This document shows positions 51,739 through 59,741 of a stretch of DNA of 64,000 nt, in pieces; position 1 is the first letter of the stretch; the number at the start of each line of letters is the position of its first letter. Location: assembly GCF_030816235.1 (NCBI RefSeq), contig NZ_JAUSXT010000001.1:682001-746000 (forward strand), written 5' to 3'. Source of the DNA: Microbacterium sp. W4I4. GTDB taxonomy: Bacteria; Actinomycetota; Actinomycetes; Actinomycetales; Microbacteriaceae. The notes below the pieces were generated by a model. That model saw only the letters and a list, made by a program, of their open reading frames with translations, was not told where the DNA came from and made no database searches. The position numbers were made by a program, and so were the translations under genes.

Positions 51739-53283
51739 TCAGCGTTGCGTGTCGCCCCGCGCGGGCCGCAGGGTGACGAACCCCACGATGACCGCGCAGA
51801 GCACCAGCCCCGCGCCGATGATCGAGGTGGTCACCACGCCGGAGCCGAAGGCGGCTGCCGCTGCATCCCACAGCGCGGCACCGAGCCGCTCCGGGAGCTG
51901 CTGCGCCGCGGTGTAGGCACCCGCCAGCGTCTCCCGTGCATGCATCGCGATCGCAGACGGCACTCCGTCGGGGATCACCAGCGCGCCCCGGTAGAACGCC
52001 GTGATGATGCCGCCCAGCACCGCGGTTCCGAGGACCGCGCCCAACTCGTATGCGGTCTCCGACACGGCGCTGGCGGCACCTGCCTTCTCCGCAGGCGCGT
52101 GGGCGAGGATCAGCTCGTTCGAGATGGTCTCCGCAGCGCCGATCCCGATCCCCAGCACGATGAAGGCGATCAGCAGCCAGATCACGCTGTTCAGGTTCGC
52201 GGTCGCCGCGACGATGACGTATCCGAGCGTCGACAGCAGCAGGCCGAGGGGCACGACGATGTGGGGCGCGACGCGACGCGAGATGGGTACCACGCACAGA
52301 CCCGCCACGATCATCGCGGCCATCCCGGGCACCAGGGCGAGGCCCGCCACCATCGGCGACATTCCGATAACCAGCTGCAGCTGCTGCGACACGAAGTACA
52401 GGAACCCGACCAGCGCGACGACGCTGAGCAGGTTGACGATGATGGCCCCGCTGAAGCCGCCGCGCCGGAAGAGCGTCATGTCGAGCATGGGGATCTCCAC
52501 GCGTCGCATTCGCCGCACGAACAGGAAACCGGCGACGATCCCTGCGGCGAACAGCGCCGCGGCCGCGAGATTCGGACCGTCGACGGAGAAGGATTTGATC
52601 GCGAAGACGATCGGCACCAGAGCCGCCATCGAGAGGAGGATGCCCAGCGGGTCGATGCGGCCCGGATTCGGATCCCGGCTCTCGGGCAGCAGCCACATCC
52701 CGCCGACGAGCAGCGGGACCAGCACTGGTACGGCGACGAGGAACACCGCACCCCAGGCGAAATGCTCGAGCAGGAAGCCGCCCACGACGGGGCCGAGCGC
52801 GGAGCCGGCGGAGAACGCCGACGCCCAGATCGCGATCGCCAGACGGCGCTGGTCGCGATTGCGGAAGATCGAGCGCAGAAGCGACAGTGTGGACGGCATG
52901 AGCATCGCCCCGAAGAGGCCCAGCGCCGCGCGCGCGGCGATGAGCAGACCCGCCGTCGGTGCGAACGCGGCGAGCACCGAGACGGCCGCGAACCCGATCG
53001 CGCCGATCAGCAGCATCCGTCGGCGTCCGAACCGGTCGCCGAGAACGCCCATCGTGACCAGGAGGCCGGCCAGCACGAGCGAGTAGACATCGATGATCCA
53101 CAGCTGCTCGGTCCCGCTGGGCTGCAGTGCGAGCGAGATCTCCGGCAGAGCGAAGGCGAGCACGGTGTTGTCGATCGAGACGAGCAGCACCGGGAGCATC
53201 AGCACCACGAGCGCCGCCCAGCCGCGGATGCCGACGCGCGCGCCGTCCTCGTCAGTCCGCGCGACCGTTCCTGTGCTGGACAT
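51739..53283 (-). CDS. DHA2-type MFS multidrug transporter
   Basis: A 514-residue transporter with about 14 spans. The first helix has LLVSIDNTVLAFALPEIS, a variant of the DxTVxNVALP motif. LGDRFGRRRMLLIG is loop 2-3, and GPVVGGFLLEHFAWGAVFLV is motif C-like. It resembles EmrB/QacA proteins that export toxic compounds. The divergent TetR gene at 53363, with a dyad between, is the likely repressor. Confidence 0.9.
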   Translation of the reverse strand: MSSTGTVARTDEDGARVGIRGWAALVVLMLPVLLVSIDNTVLAFALPEISLALQPSGTEQLWIIDVYSLVLAGLLVTMGVLGDRFGRRRMLLIGAIGFAAVSVLAAFAPTAGLLIAARAALGLFGAMLMPSTLSLLRSIFRNRDQRRLAIAIWASAFSAGSALGPVVGGFLLEHFAWGAVFLVAVPVLVPLLVGGMWLLPESRDPNPGRIDPLGILLSMAALVPIVFAIKSFSVDGPNLAAAALFAAGIVAGFLFVRRMRRVEIPMLDMTLFRRGGFSGAIIVNLLSVVALVGFLYFVSQQLQLVIGMSPMVAGLALVPGMAAMIVAGLCVVPISRRVAPHIVVPLGLLLSTLGYVIVAATANLNSVIWLLIAFIVLGIGIGAAETISNELILAHAPAEKAGAASAVSETAYELGAVLGTAVLGGIITAFYRGALVIPDGVPSAIAMHARETLAGAYTAAQQLPERLGAALWDAAAAAFGSGVVTTSIIGAGLVLCAVIVGFVTLRPARGDTQR

Positions 53284-53297
53284 GACCGTTCCTCCGA

Positions 53298-53325
53298 TTA
53301 CTTTACCGTCCGGCTGGTACAGTAA
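53298..53325. promoter_or_regulatory. TetR-type operator dyad
   Basis: TTACT-n-TACC, eight bases, GGTA-n-AGTAA: a 28-base dyad with nine paired bases per arm. It lies in the 79-base gap between the DHA2 transporter and TetR genes. It overlaps TACAGT (53318-53323, plus) and TAAAGT (minus), possible -10 boxes for both. Confidence 0.6.
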
Positions 53326-53362
53326 CACATGTCCGCATGAACCGAACCGAGGAGGAGTCGCC

Positions 53363-53926
53363 ATGCCCCGTCCCCCACTGGCGCGCGAGCGCGTGCTCGA
53401 CGCCTACGAGAGCATCCTGCTGACCGACGGCGAACGCGCCGCGACCCTGGACGCCGTCGCGAAGGCGGCCGGGGTGTCCAAGGGCGGCCTGCTCTACCAC
53501 TTCGCCTCGAAGGACGAGCTGACGGCCGGACTCGTGCAGCGACTGGCTGATCTGACCGATGCCGACCTCGCGCGCATGCGCAGCGCCGCCGAAGGGCCGG
53601 TCGCCTACTACGTGCGCACCTCGGTCATGGAGGGCGATGCGCTGGACCGCGCCCTCATCGCGCTGACGCGGCTCGCGCAGAGCGGCTCAGCCGCGGCATC
53701 GGGCGCCCTGCAGGACTCGCGCACGCAATGGGCCGACGAGATCCGCCCGCAGGTGCGCGACGAGGCCGCGCTGGAGCTCGTGATGCTGGTCGGCGACGGG
53801 CTCTACTTCAACAACTCCCTGACGGTCCCGCACGCCGAACGCGGCACCGTCGGCGGCTTCGTGCCGACCGGTGCCGCGCTCGTCAGACTCGTCGAGCTGG
53901 TTCAGGCCTCAGTGATCTCGATCTGA
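53363..53926 (+). CDS. TetR/AcrR family regulator
   Basis: A 187-residue repressor with an N-terminal helix-turn-helix (TLDAVAKAAGVSKGGLLYHFASKDEL, about residues 28-53) and a divergent helical ligand domain (C-terminal portion of the QacR/TetR fold). GAGGAG lies before the ATG. The operator-like dyad upstream and the divergent multidrug transporter suggest a local efflux circuit. Its 3' end overlaps the convergent serA by 25 bases. Confidence 0.9.
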   Translation: MPRPPLARERVLDAYESILLTDGERAATLDAVAKAAGVSKGGLLYHFASKDELTAGLVQRLADLTDADLARMRSAAEGPVAYYVRTSVMEGDALDRALIALTRLAQSGSAAASGALQDSRTQWADEIRPQVRDEAALELVMLVGDGLYFNNSLTVPHAERGTVGGFVPTGAALVRLVELVQASVISI

Positions 53927-55521
53927 CGGAAAAGGTCGGCCTCGATGGTCGCACTGATGTCGGCGAGCAGCTCGTCCGAGACCGGAGAATCGAGCGTGAG
54001 CACGCTCAGCGCCTGGGCGCCTGCGGCCTCGCGCGCGATCTGCATGCCGGCGATGTTGATACCCGCCTCACCGAACTTCTGGCCGTAGACGGCGACGATT
54101 CCCGGACGGTCGGTGTACATCATCACGACGTGGTGCTTCTCGATGGGCAGCTCGATCGCGTGTCCGTTGATCGACACCAGCTTCTCGACCTGCTTCGGGC
54201 CGGTGAGCGTGCCGGAGACGGCGAGCTGCGATCCGTCGGACAGTGCGCCGCGCAGTGTGATGACGTTGCGGTACTCCTCGCTGACGTCGTCCTGCAGCAG
54301 GCGCACGGCGACACCGCGCTGCTCGGCGAGGAGGGGGGCGTTCACATAGGACACGCTCTCGCTGACGATGTTGGTGAAGACGCCCTTGAGGGCCGCGAGC
54401 TTGAGCACGCTCACGTCGTAGTCGTTCAGCTCGCCGTGCACCTCGACGTCGAGGCTGGTGAGCGGCGACTGCGAGAGCGCGGAGAAGATCTGGCCGAGCT
54501 TCTCGACCAGGGCGATGCCGGGGCGCACGTACGGGTCGATGACACCGCCGGCGACGTTCACGGCGTCAGGCACGAGGTCGCCGCCGAGCGCGAGGCGCAC
54601 CGAGCGGGCCACCGAGACGCCGGCCTTCTCCTGCGCCTCCTCGGTGCTCGCGCCGAGGTGCGGGGTGACGACGACGTTCGGCAGCGCGAGCAGCTCGGCT
54701 GCGGTCCCGCCCTCCGCGGGCGGCTCCGAGGTGAACACGTCCAGACCGGCACCGGCGATCTCGCCGGCGACGAGCGCCTCGTGCAGAGCCGCCTCGTCGA
54801 TCAGCCCGCCGCGCGCGACGTTGACGACGAAAGCGGTGGGCTTCATGGCCGCGAACTGCTCGGCACCGATCATGCCGGTCGTCTCGGGCGTCTTCGGCAT
54901 GTGGATGGTGAGGAAGTCGGCTTCGGCGACGAGCTCGTCGAGGGTCACCAGCTGCACGCCGAGCTGCTGGGCGCGGGCGCTCGTGACATAGGGGTCGTAG
55001 GCGACCACCCGCATGTCGAAGGCGTTCAGGCGAGCGGCCACGAGCGCGCCGATGCGGCCGAGGCCCACGATGCCCACGGTCTTCTCGAACAGCTCCGCAC
55101 CCGTGAAGGAACTGCGCTTCCAGGCGCCGCCGGACAGCGAGGCGTGCGCGGCGGGGATGCGACGCGCAAGGCTCAGGATGTGGCCGATGGTCAGTTCTGC
55201 GGCCGAGACGATGTTGGAGGTGGGCGCGTTGACCACCATGACACCGGCCGTGGTGGCGGCCTTGATGTCCACGTTGTCGAGGCCGACGCCGGCGCGGGCG
55301 ACCACCTTCAGCTTCGGTGCGTGCGCGAGCGCCTCGGCATCGATGCGCGTCGCGGAGCGCACCAGGACGGCATCCGCGTCGGCGAGGGCGGCGAACAGCG
55401 CCTCGCGATCGGTGCCGTCGACGTCGCGGACGTCGAAGTCGGGGCCGAGAGCCTCGATCGTCGCGGGTGAGAGGACCTCGGCGAGGAGGACGACGGGCTT
55501 GGTCTCAGACTGATTCGGCAC
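53902..55521 (-). CDS. serA: D-3-phosphoglycerate dehydrogenase
   Basis: The first step of serine synthesis. The 539-residue protein is the long actinobacterial form. The NAD-binding domain has KTVGIVGLGRIGALVAARLNAF, the catalytic set includes SNIVSAAELTIGHIL and PHLGASTEEAQEKAG, and an intervening ASB-like domain precedes a C-terminal ACT domain (MMYTDRPGIVAVYGQKF). The GTG at 55521 follows GAAGGA. A longer frame upstream is not supported. Confidence 0.95.
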   Translation of the reverse strand: MPNQSETKPVVLLAEVLSPATIEALGPDFDVRDVDGTDREALFAALADADAVLVRSATRIDAEALAHAPKLKVVARAGVGLDNVDIKAATTAGVMVVNAPTSNIVSAAELTIGHILSLARRIPAAHASLSGGAWKRSSFTGAELFEKTVGIVGLGRIGALVAARLNAFDMRVVAYDPYVTSARAQQLGVQLVTLDELVAEADFLTIHMPKTPETTGMIGAEQFAAMKPTAFVVNVARGGLIDEAALHEALVAGEIAGAGLDVFTSEPPAEGGTAAELLALPNVVVTPHLGASTEEAQEKAGVSVARSVRLALGGDLVPDAVNVAGGVIDPYVRPGIALVEKLGQIFSALSQSPLTSLDVEVHGELNDYDVSVLKLAALKGVFTNIVSESVSYVNAPLLAEQRGVAVRLLQDDVSEEYRNVITLRGALSDGSQLAVSGTLTGPKQVEKLVSINGHAIELPIEKHHVVMMYTDRPGIVAVYGQKFGEAGINIAGMQIAREAAGAQALSVLTLDSPVSDELLADISATIEADLFRQIEITEA

Positions 55522-55592
55522 AGATATCCTTCGGGGCAGCACACGGTGGGTTAGCCGATGCGCCGCACGCCGTCGGGGCGCGATCGGGACAC

Positions 55593-55598
55593 ACATTA
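55593..55598 (-). promoter_or_regulatory. -10 box candidate of serA
   Basis: TAATGT on the minus strand, about 70 bases before the GTG. No leader peptide was recognised between. Confidence 0.35.
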
Positions 55599-55636
55599 CC
55601 GCAGCACGGCCGTCGCGCCCGACCGTGTGACGTCGT

Positions 55637-55984
55637 TCAGCCGCCGGTCAGCGCCTCGAGGTTGCGGATGACGTAGCTGAAGGTGTTGAGCAGGAAGACC
55701 GCGCTCAGACCGAGACCTGCCAGCATCACCAGGATGGACACCCCCAGCGGGCGGCCCCTGCTCAGCACGAGTGCGACCGCGAAGATCACTGCGGCCACGG
55801 CCACGGGGAGCAGCAGCAGAAGCCATCCGTAACCGGTCATGCCTCCGGCCGAGAGCTGGATGGCGTAGAACACCGCGGTCCAGATGACGAACGCGTAGGC
55901 CAGTCCCCCGATCCCGGTCAGGAACCCGCGCAGCGCGCTGCCGAGACGACCGGGGGCCGTCGGCGTCGATGCGTACTCACTCAC
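55637..55984 (-). CDS. Small membrane protein (115 aa)
   Basis: A 115-residue protein with about three membrane helices (GLAYAFVIWTAVFYAIQL, WLLLLLPVAVAAVIFAVALVL, LGVSILVMLAGLGLSAVFLL). The GTG at 55984 follows GGAGG. The family is not recognised. It overlaps the preceding membrane-protein gene's stop by four bases, so the two are coupled and lie upstream of serA. Confidence 0.7.
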   Translation of the reverse strand: MSEYASTPTAPGRLGSALRGFLTGIGGLAYAFVIWTAVFYAIQLSAGGMTGYGWLLLLLPVAVAAVIFAVALVLSRGRPLGVSILVMLAGLGLSAVFLLNTFSYVIRNLEALTGG

Positions 55985-56472
55985 AGCGCACCTCCTCCCC
56001 CGGAGACGACGAACGGCCAGGGCACCAGCAGCACGGCTCCGGCGACGAGCCAGACGATCCGCACCCACGACCGCGAGCCCCGGGTGGCGGCGAGCACGGC
56101 GACGAACCAGAGGGCGGGCGCCAGCACGGCCAGCCAGAGCGCACCCTGATACAGGGGCACCGGAAGCGTGAAGGTCACCGGCAGCTGCATCCCGACCCCG
56201 CCGAGGATCCAGCCGACCGTGTAGAGCAGGTAGATGCCGCCGAGGATGCCGATCATCAGCAGCGTCGCCGTGCTGATCCCCTGCGGCTCGTCGTCGGCAT
56301 CCGCTTCGGACACGGAAGGCGTCACGGATGCCGACGGCGACTCGTTCAGGGGCGGAACGGGGGCGGCGGATGCCGTCGGCTCCGGCTTCGGCCTGCTGAC
56401 CTCCGGGCGACGCGCGTCCAGCGCATCATCCCCATCCCAGCTGAGAGCGTCGTCATCGCCTTCGGATTTCAT
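55981..56472 (-). CDS. Small membrane protein with acidic Pro/Ala-rich N-terminus (163 aa)
   Basis: A 163-residue protein. The first 75 residues are acidic, Pro/Ser/Ala-rich and low-complexity (KPEPTASAAPVPP). Three membrane helices follow (STATLLMIGILGGIYLLYTVGWILGG and two more), ending in GGGGAL. The ATG at 56472 has a TACGCT -10 box six bases upstream. Family not recognised. Its stop overlaps the next small membrane gene, so the two may form a complex. Confidence 0.65.
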   Translation of the reverse strand: MKSEGDDDALSWDGDDALDARRPEVSRPKPEPTASAAPVPPLNESPSASVTPSVSEADADDEPQGISTATLLMIGILGGIYLLYTVGWILGGVGMQLPVTFTLPVPLYQGALWLAVLAPALWFVAVLAATRGSRSWVRIVWLVAGAVLLVPWPFVVSGGGGAL

Positions 56473-56478
56473 CCCCTC

Positions 56479-56484
56479 AGCGTA
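56479..56484 (-). promoter_or_regulatory. -10 box, leaderless small membrane gene
   Basis: TACGCT on the minus strand, six bases before the ATG at 56472. Confidence 0.45.
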
Positions 56485-56544
56485 CCGGCGACGGCGGCAG
56501 CCTCCCAGTAGGCTCAGGGGCGACACCACACCGGGAGGAACATC

Positions 56545-57471
56545 GTGGCAGAGAGCAAGAAGAAGGCCGTGCAGCCGGATGCGGCCGCGGACGAGTCCGC
56601 ACGCACCTGGGTGCCCACCGCCGAGGCGAAGAAGAAGGCGACGACGTTCCGCTGGATCGCCGCCGCACTGTGGGTGCTCGCCATCGCCGGTGAGGCCGTC
56701 GGAATCTTCTGGCTGCTCCGGCAGCGCGTCGTCACCACCGAGGGCGGGCTGAAGCGCGACCCCGACACCGGACTCCTGCAGGAGCAGGTCGCGACCTCCA
56801 CGTTCCCGCAGTGGGCGTTCATCAGCCTGCTCGTGCTGCTCGTGGTCATCGCGGCGCTCTCCATCACCGGATCGGTGCTGTGGAAGAAGGCGAATCGGCT
56901 GGACCCCGCGAAGAAATCGGACACGGTCCGGTTCTTCGTGCAGAACCAGCTCGGCGCGATCATCGCGATCATCGCCTTCGTGCCCCTGATCATCCTGGTG
57001 TTCCTGAACAAGGACATGGACAAGGGCCAGAAGGCCACGGCCGGAATCGTCGGCATCGTGCTCGCCCTCGTGGCGACCTACTTCGGCGCCGACTTCAACC
57101 CGCCGTCCGTGGAGAAGTACACCGCCGACCAGTCCACCGTCATCCAGCTCCTCGGGCAGGACGAGGTCACCTGGGTCGCCGGCGGCGCCGTCTACCACGT
57201 GTGCGACCAGGTCTCCGACATCCAGACCGGCAGCGAGATCCAGACCGGCACCACCGCGCAGGCCATCGAGGCCGGCAAGGAGCGGCTGACGCTGAAGTTC
57301 GCCTCCGAGCTGGAGAAGTGCGGCCTGCCCGTCCCCGAGAACGCCACCGAGATCGCCGATGCACTGCGGCAGATCCAGGGCGGTCAGACCGTCAGTCTGC
57401 CCGCACCCGTCTGGGGCGAGGGTGTCACCCCTCCGCTCGTCGTGGAGGATGCGGCTCCTGCCACGAGCTGA
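56545..57471 (+). CDS. Membrane protein of unknown function (308 aa)
   Basis: A 308-residue protein with a Lys-rich cytoplasmic N-terminus (SKKKAVQ ... AKKKATT). Four membrane helices lie between about residues 35 and 185 (WIAAALWVLAIAGEAVGIFWLL, FISLLVLLVVIAALSITGSVL, AIIAIIAFVPLIILVFL, AGIVGIVLALVATYF). An extracytoplasmic domain of about 120 residues (PPSVEKYTADQSTVIQLL ... YHVCDQVSDIQTGS) has two cysteines and few clues. The GTG at 56545 follows GGGAGG. I do not recognise the family. A strong hairpin terminator follows. Confidence 0.75.
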   Translation: MAESKKKAVQPDAAADESARTWVPTAEAKKKATTFRWIAAALWVLAIAGEAVGIFWLLRQRVVTTEGGLKRDPDTGLLQEQVATSTFPQWAFISLLVLLVVIAALSITGSVLWKKANRLDPAKKSDTVRFFVQNQLGAIIAIIAFVPLIILVFLNKDMDKGQKATAGIVGIVLALVATYFGADFNPPSVEKYTADQSTVIQLLGQDEVTWVAGGAVYHVCDQVSDIQTGSEIQTGTTAQAIEAGKERLTLKFASELEKCGLPVPENATEIADALRQIQGGQTVSLPAPVWGEGVTPPLVVEDAAPATS

Positions 57472-57491
57472 CAGGACTCCTCATAGACGTC

Positions 57492-57525
57492 AGAGGCCGC
57501 TCCCGACATGTCGGGGGCGGCCTCT
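57492..57525. terminator. Terminator between convergent genes
   Basis: Arms AGAGGCCGCTCCCGACA and TGTCGGGGGCGGCCTCT pair over 17 bases with one G-T wobble and no loop mismatch. It lies between the 308-residue membrane protein gene and cutC. Confidence 0.75.
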
Positions 57526-57567
57526 TGCGTGGAGAACGTCTGACGCAGGGATCCTCCGGCGCAGGGA

Positions 57568-58395
57568 TCAGAGAAGCGCGCCGTCGAGCGCAGCCCGGAC
57601 ATCCGAGACGATGCTCGGGTCTGTCACGTCATAGCCGTCCGTACCGCCTCCGGGGCCGCTCGGAGCGGTGTCGCCCGAGGATCGACGCGCCGAGAGGTGC
57701 ACCGCATCGACACCCGCGGCGACCAGCTGCGCGATGTCCTGCACCCGCACTCCCCCGCCCGGCATGATCTGCAGGCGCCCCGCCGAAGCGCGCACCATGG
57801 CGGAGATGGCGTCGATCCCATCGATGCTGCGCACGGCGCCGCCGCTGGTCAGGATCCTGCGCACGCCCAGGGCGGTCAGTTCGTCCACGACGGATGCCGG
57901 ATCGGCGAGTGTGTCGATCGCCCGGTGGAAGGCCACATCGGCGTCCCCGGCAGCATCCCGCCAGCGCCGCATCGCCTCGGCGTCGACGGCGCCACCCTCG
58001 GTCAGCGCGCCGACGATCACGGATCCCGCGCCGCGGCGCACGATGTCGCGGATGTCCGCGCTCACCAGCGCGATCTCCTCGGCGTCGTACACGTACCCGC
58101 CGGGCCGTGGGCGCACGAGAACGGTGAGCCGCTCTCCGCTGCCGACCGCCGCCAGAACGGACTCCACGGTGCCGGCCGATGGTGTCAGCCCGCCCGTCTC
58201 GGAAAGCGCCTGACAGAGCTCGACCCGGTCAGCGCCCGCCGCCACGGCACGTCGTGCGCCGGCTGCGTCCTGCACGGCGATCTCCAGCAGCACGGAGCCT
58301 TTCGAGTGCACCGAGCCTTTCGAGTGCACCGAGCCTTTCGAGTGCACGGAGCCTTCCGAGTGCACCGGGCCTTCCGAATGCAGCGGGCGGGTCAT
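57568..58395 (-). CDS. cutC: CutC family protein with hexapeptide-repeat N-terminus
   Basis: A 275-residue TIM-barrel protein of the CutC family (originally tied to copper tolerance in E. coli, now of uncertain role). The core starts at VLLEIAVQDAAGARRAV (residue 35) and includes GADRVELCQALSETGGLTPS, VLVRPRPGGYVYDAEEI, FHRAIDTLADP, ILTSGGA and MPGGGV, all family motifs. Residues 5-34 are five copies of a six-residue unit (VHSKGS/VHSEGP-type) encoded by an 18-base tandem repeat. The real translation start may be the ATG at 58395 or a GTG inside the repeat. It overlaps the fucosidase stop by four bases at the end of the operon. Confidence 0.85.
   Translation of the reverse strand: MTRPLHSEGPVHSEGSVHSKGSVHSKGSVHSKGSVLLEIAVQDAAGARRAVAAGADRVELCQALSETGGLTPSAGTVESVLAAVGSGERLTVLVRPRPGGYVYDAEEIALVSADIRDIVRRGAGSVIVGALTEGGAVDAEAMRRWRDAAGDADVAFHRAIDTLADPASVVDELTALGVRRILTSGGAVRSIDGIDAISAMVRASAGRLQIMPGGGVRVQDIAQLVAAGVDAVHLSARRSSGDTAPSGPGGGTDGYDVTDPSIVSDVRAALDGALL
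58294..58383 (-). repeat. 18-base tandem repeat, five units, at cutC 5' end
   Basis: The unit reads GTGCACTCGAAAGGCTCG with small variations (GAAGG for AAAGG in the first units). It is in frame and encodes VHSKGS. Each unit contains an AAAGG/GAAGG and a GTG four to five bases later, so the array can be read as repeated ribosome binding sites and starts. Confidence 0.85.
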
Positions 58396-59741
58396 GAGAC
58401 GGTCGCCACGGCCACCGGCGCCGCCCGCAGCGCGTCCGGGATCCGCAGCGTCACGGCACCGCCGGAATCCGTGACGGACTCGGCGCGGGTGCCGTCCGCC
58501 CAGCGGACCTCCGACGAGCCGGACAGCTCGACGGGTAGCGTCATCTCGCCGACGGACGGGTCGAGCGCGTGCACGTGCACGTCTGCCCCGGAACGCGTGT
58601 ACCGCACCGGTGCACCGGTCTCTTCACCGAAGCGGATCCACGGACGGGTGCCGTACACGGCCTCTCCGTTGACGTTCATCCACGCACCGAGTTCGCGCAT
58701 CGCGGTGCGCTGGAGCTCGGGGATGGAGCCGTCCGCCGCGGGGCCGACGTTGATCAGGAGGTTGCCGTTCTTGGAGACGATGTCCACCAGCATCCGGATC
58801 AGCTCGGTTCCCGACAGCGAGTGCCGCTCGTCCTCGGCCTGGTTGAAGCCGAAGGAGTATCCCAGGCCCCGCGTCGACTCCCAGGGCTGCTCGAGGATCT
58901 CGGGGATGTGCGTGTACTCGCGGGTGAGGAAGCCGTGGTACGGCACACCCCACCGGTCGTTGACGACGCCCTCGGGCACCACGTCGAAGTAGCGTCCGAG
59001 CAGGGCCGCGACCGCGAAGTCGTCGGCGCCCTTCCCACCGTCGGGCCATTCGATGTCGTTCCACAGCACATCGGGCGAGAACCGTTCGATGAGCTCCTCG
59101 AGCTGCGCGGCGGAGTAGCGGGCGAAGGCCTCGTCGTGGCGGCGGTAGCGGAACAGATCGGTATCGGACTCGATCGGCGGGAAGTCGCCGACATGCCAGT
59201 CGAGGGCTCCCGAGTAGTAGACGCCGAAGCGGGCGCCGGCCCGCCTGGTGGCGTCGTGGAACTCGCCGATGAGATCGCGCCGCGGCCCGCGGGCTGCGGC
59301 GTTGAAGCCGGTCGTCTGCGTGTCCCACAGACAGAACCCCTCGTGGTGCTTCGTGGTCGGCACGATGTACCTCGCGCCGGCGCCGACGAGTTCTGCCACG
59401 AAGGCATCGGCATCGAACGCGGACGCGTCCCAGTGATCGGCGAGGTCCTCGTAGGACGTGCCAGGCCCGTACAGCTCCTGGTGACGCTGCCAGGTGGGGC
59501 TGCCGGGGATGCGGACGGTGTTGCCGTACCACTCGGCGTACTGATGCCAGGCGTAGGCATCCTCGGTCGGGATGTTCACGCCCTTGCCATGCTGCACGGC
59601 CCATGCGGGGACCGAGTACAGACCCCAGTGCACGAAGAAGCCCAGCTTGGCGTCGCGGTACCAGTCCGGCACGCTCTGCATCGGGTACGACGGCGCTGCG
59701 GCGCCGAAGTCGGGGCCGGTGCGTGTCTCGAAGTTCATCAT
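58392..59741 (-). CDS. Alpha-L-fucosidase (GH29)
   Basis: A retaining glycoside hydrolase that releases alpha-L-fucose. The 449-residue protein has the GH29 N-terminal DWYRDAKLGFFVHWGLYSVPAW motif, YIVPTTKHHEGFCLWDT, and the nucleophile region DVLWNDIEWPDG (Asp near residue 228). A C-terminal beta-sandwich ends the protein. There is no signal peptide, so the substrate must be imported first, in keeping with the ABC permeases upstream. Tandem ATGs occur at 59741 and 59738; the stop of the M81 gene overlaps. Confidence 0.93.
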   Translation of the reverse strand: MMNFETRTGPDFGAAAPSYPMQSVPDWYRDAKLGFFVHWGLYSVPAWAVQHGKGVNIPTEDAYAWHQYAEWYGNTVRIPGSPTWQRHQELYGPGTSYEDLADHWDASAFDADAFVAELVGAGARYIVPTTKHHEGFCLWDTQTTGFNAAARGPRRDLIGEFHDATRRAGARFGVYYSGALDWHVGDFPPIESDTDLFRYRRHDEAFARYSAAQLEELIERFSPDVLWNDIEWPDGGKGADDFAVAALLGRYFDVVPEGVVNDRWGVPYHGFLTREYTHIPEILEQPWESTRGLGYSFGFNQAEDERHSLSGTELIRMLVDIVSKNGNLLINVGPAADGSIPELQRTAMRELGAWMNVNGEAVYGTRPWIRFGEETGAPVRYTRSGADVHVHALDPSVGEMTLPVELSGSSEVRWADGTRAESVTDSGGAVTLRIPDALRAAPVAVATVS

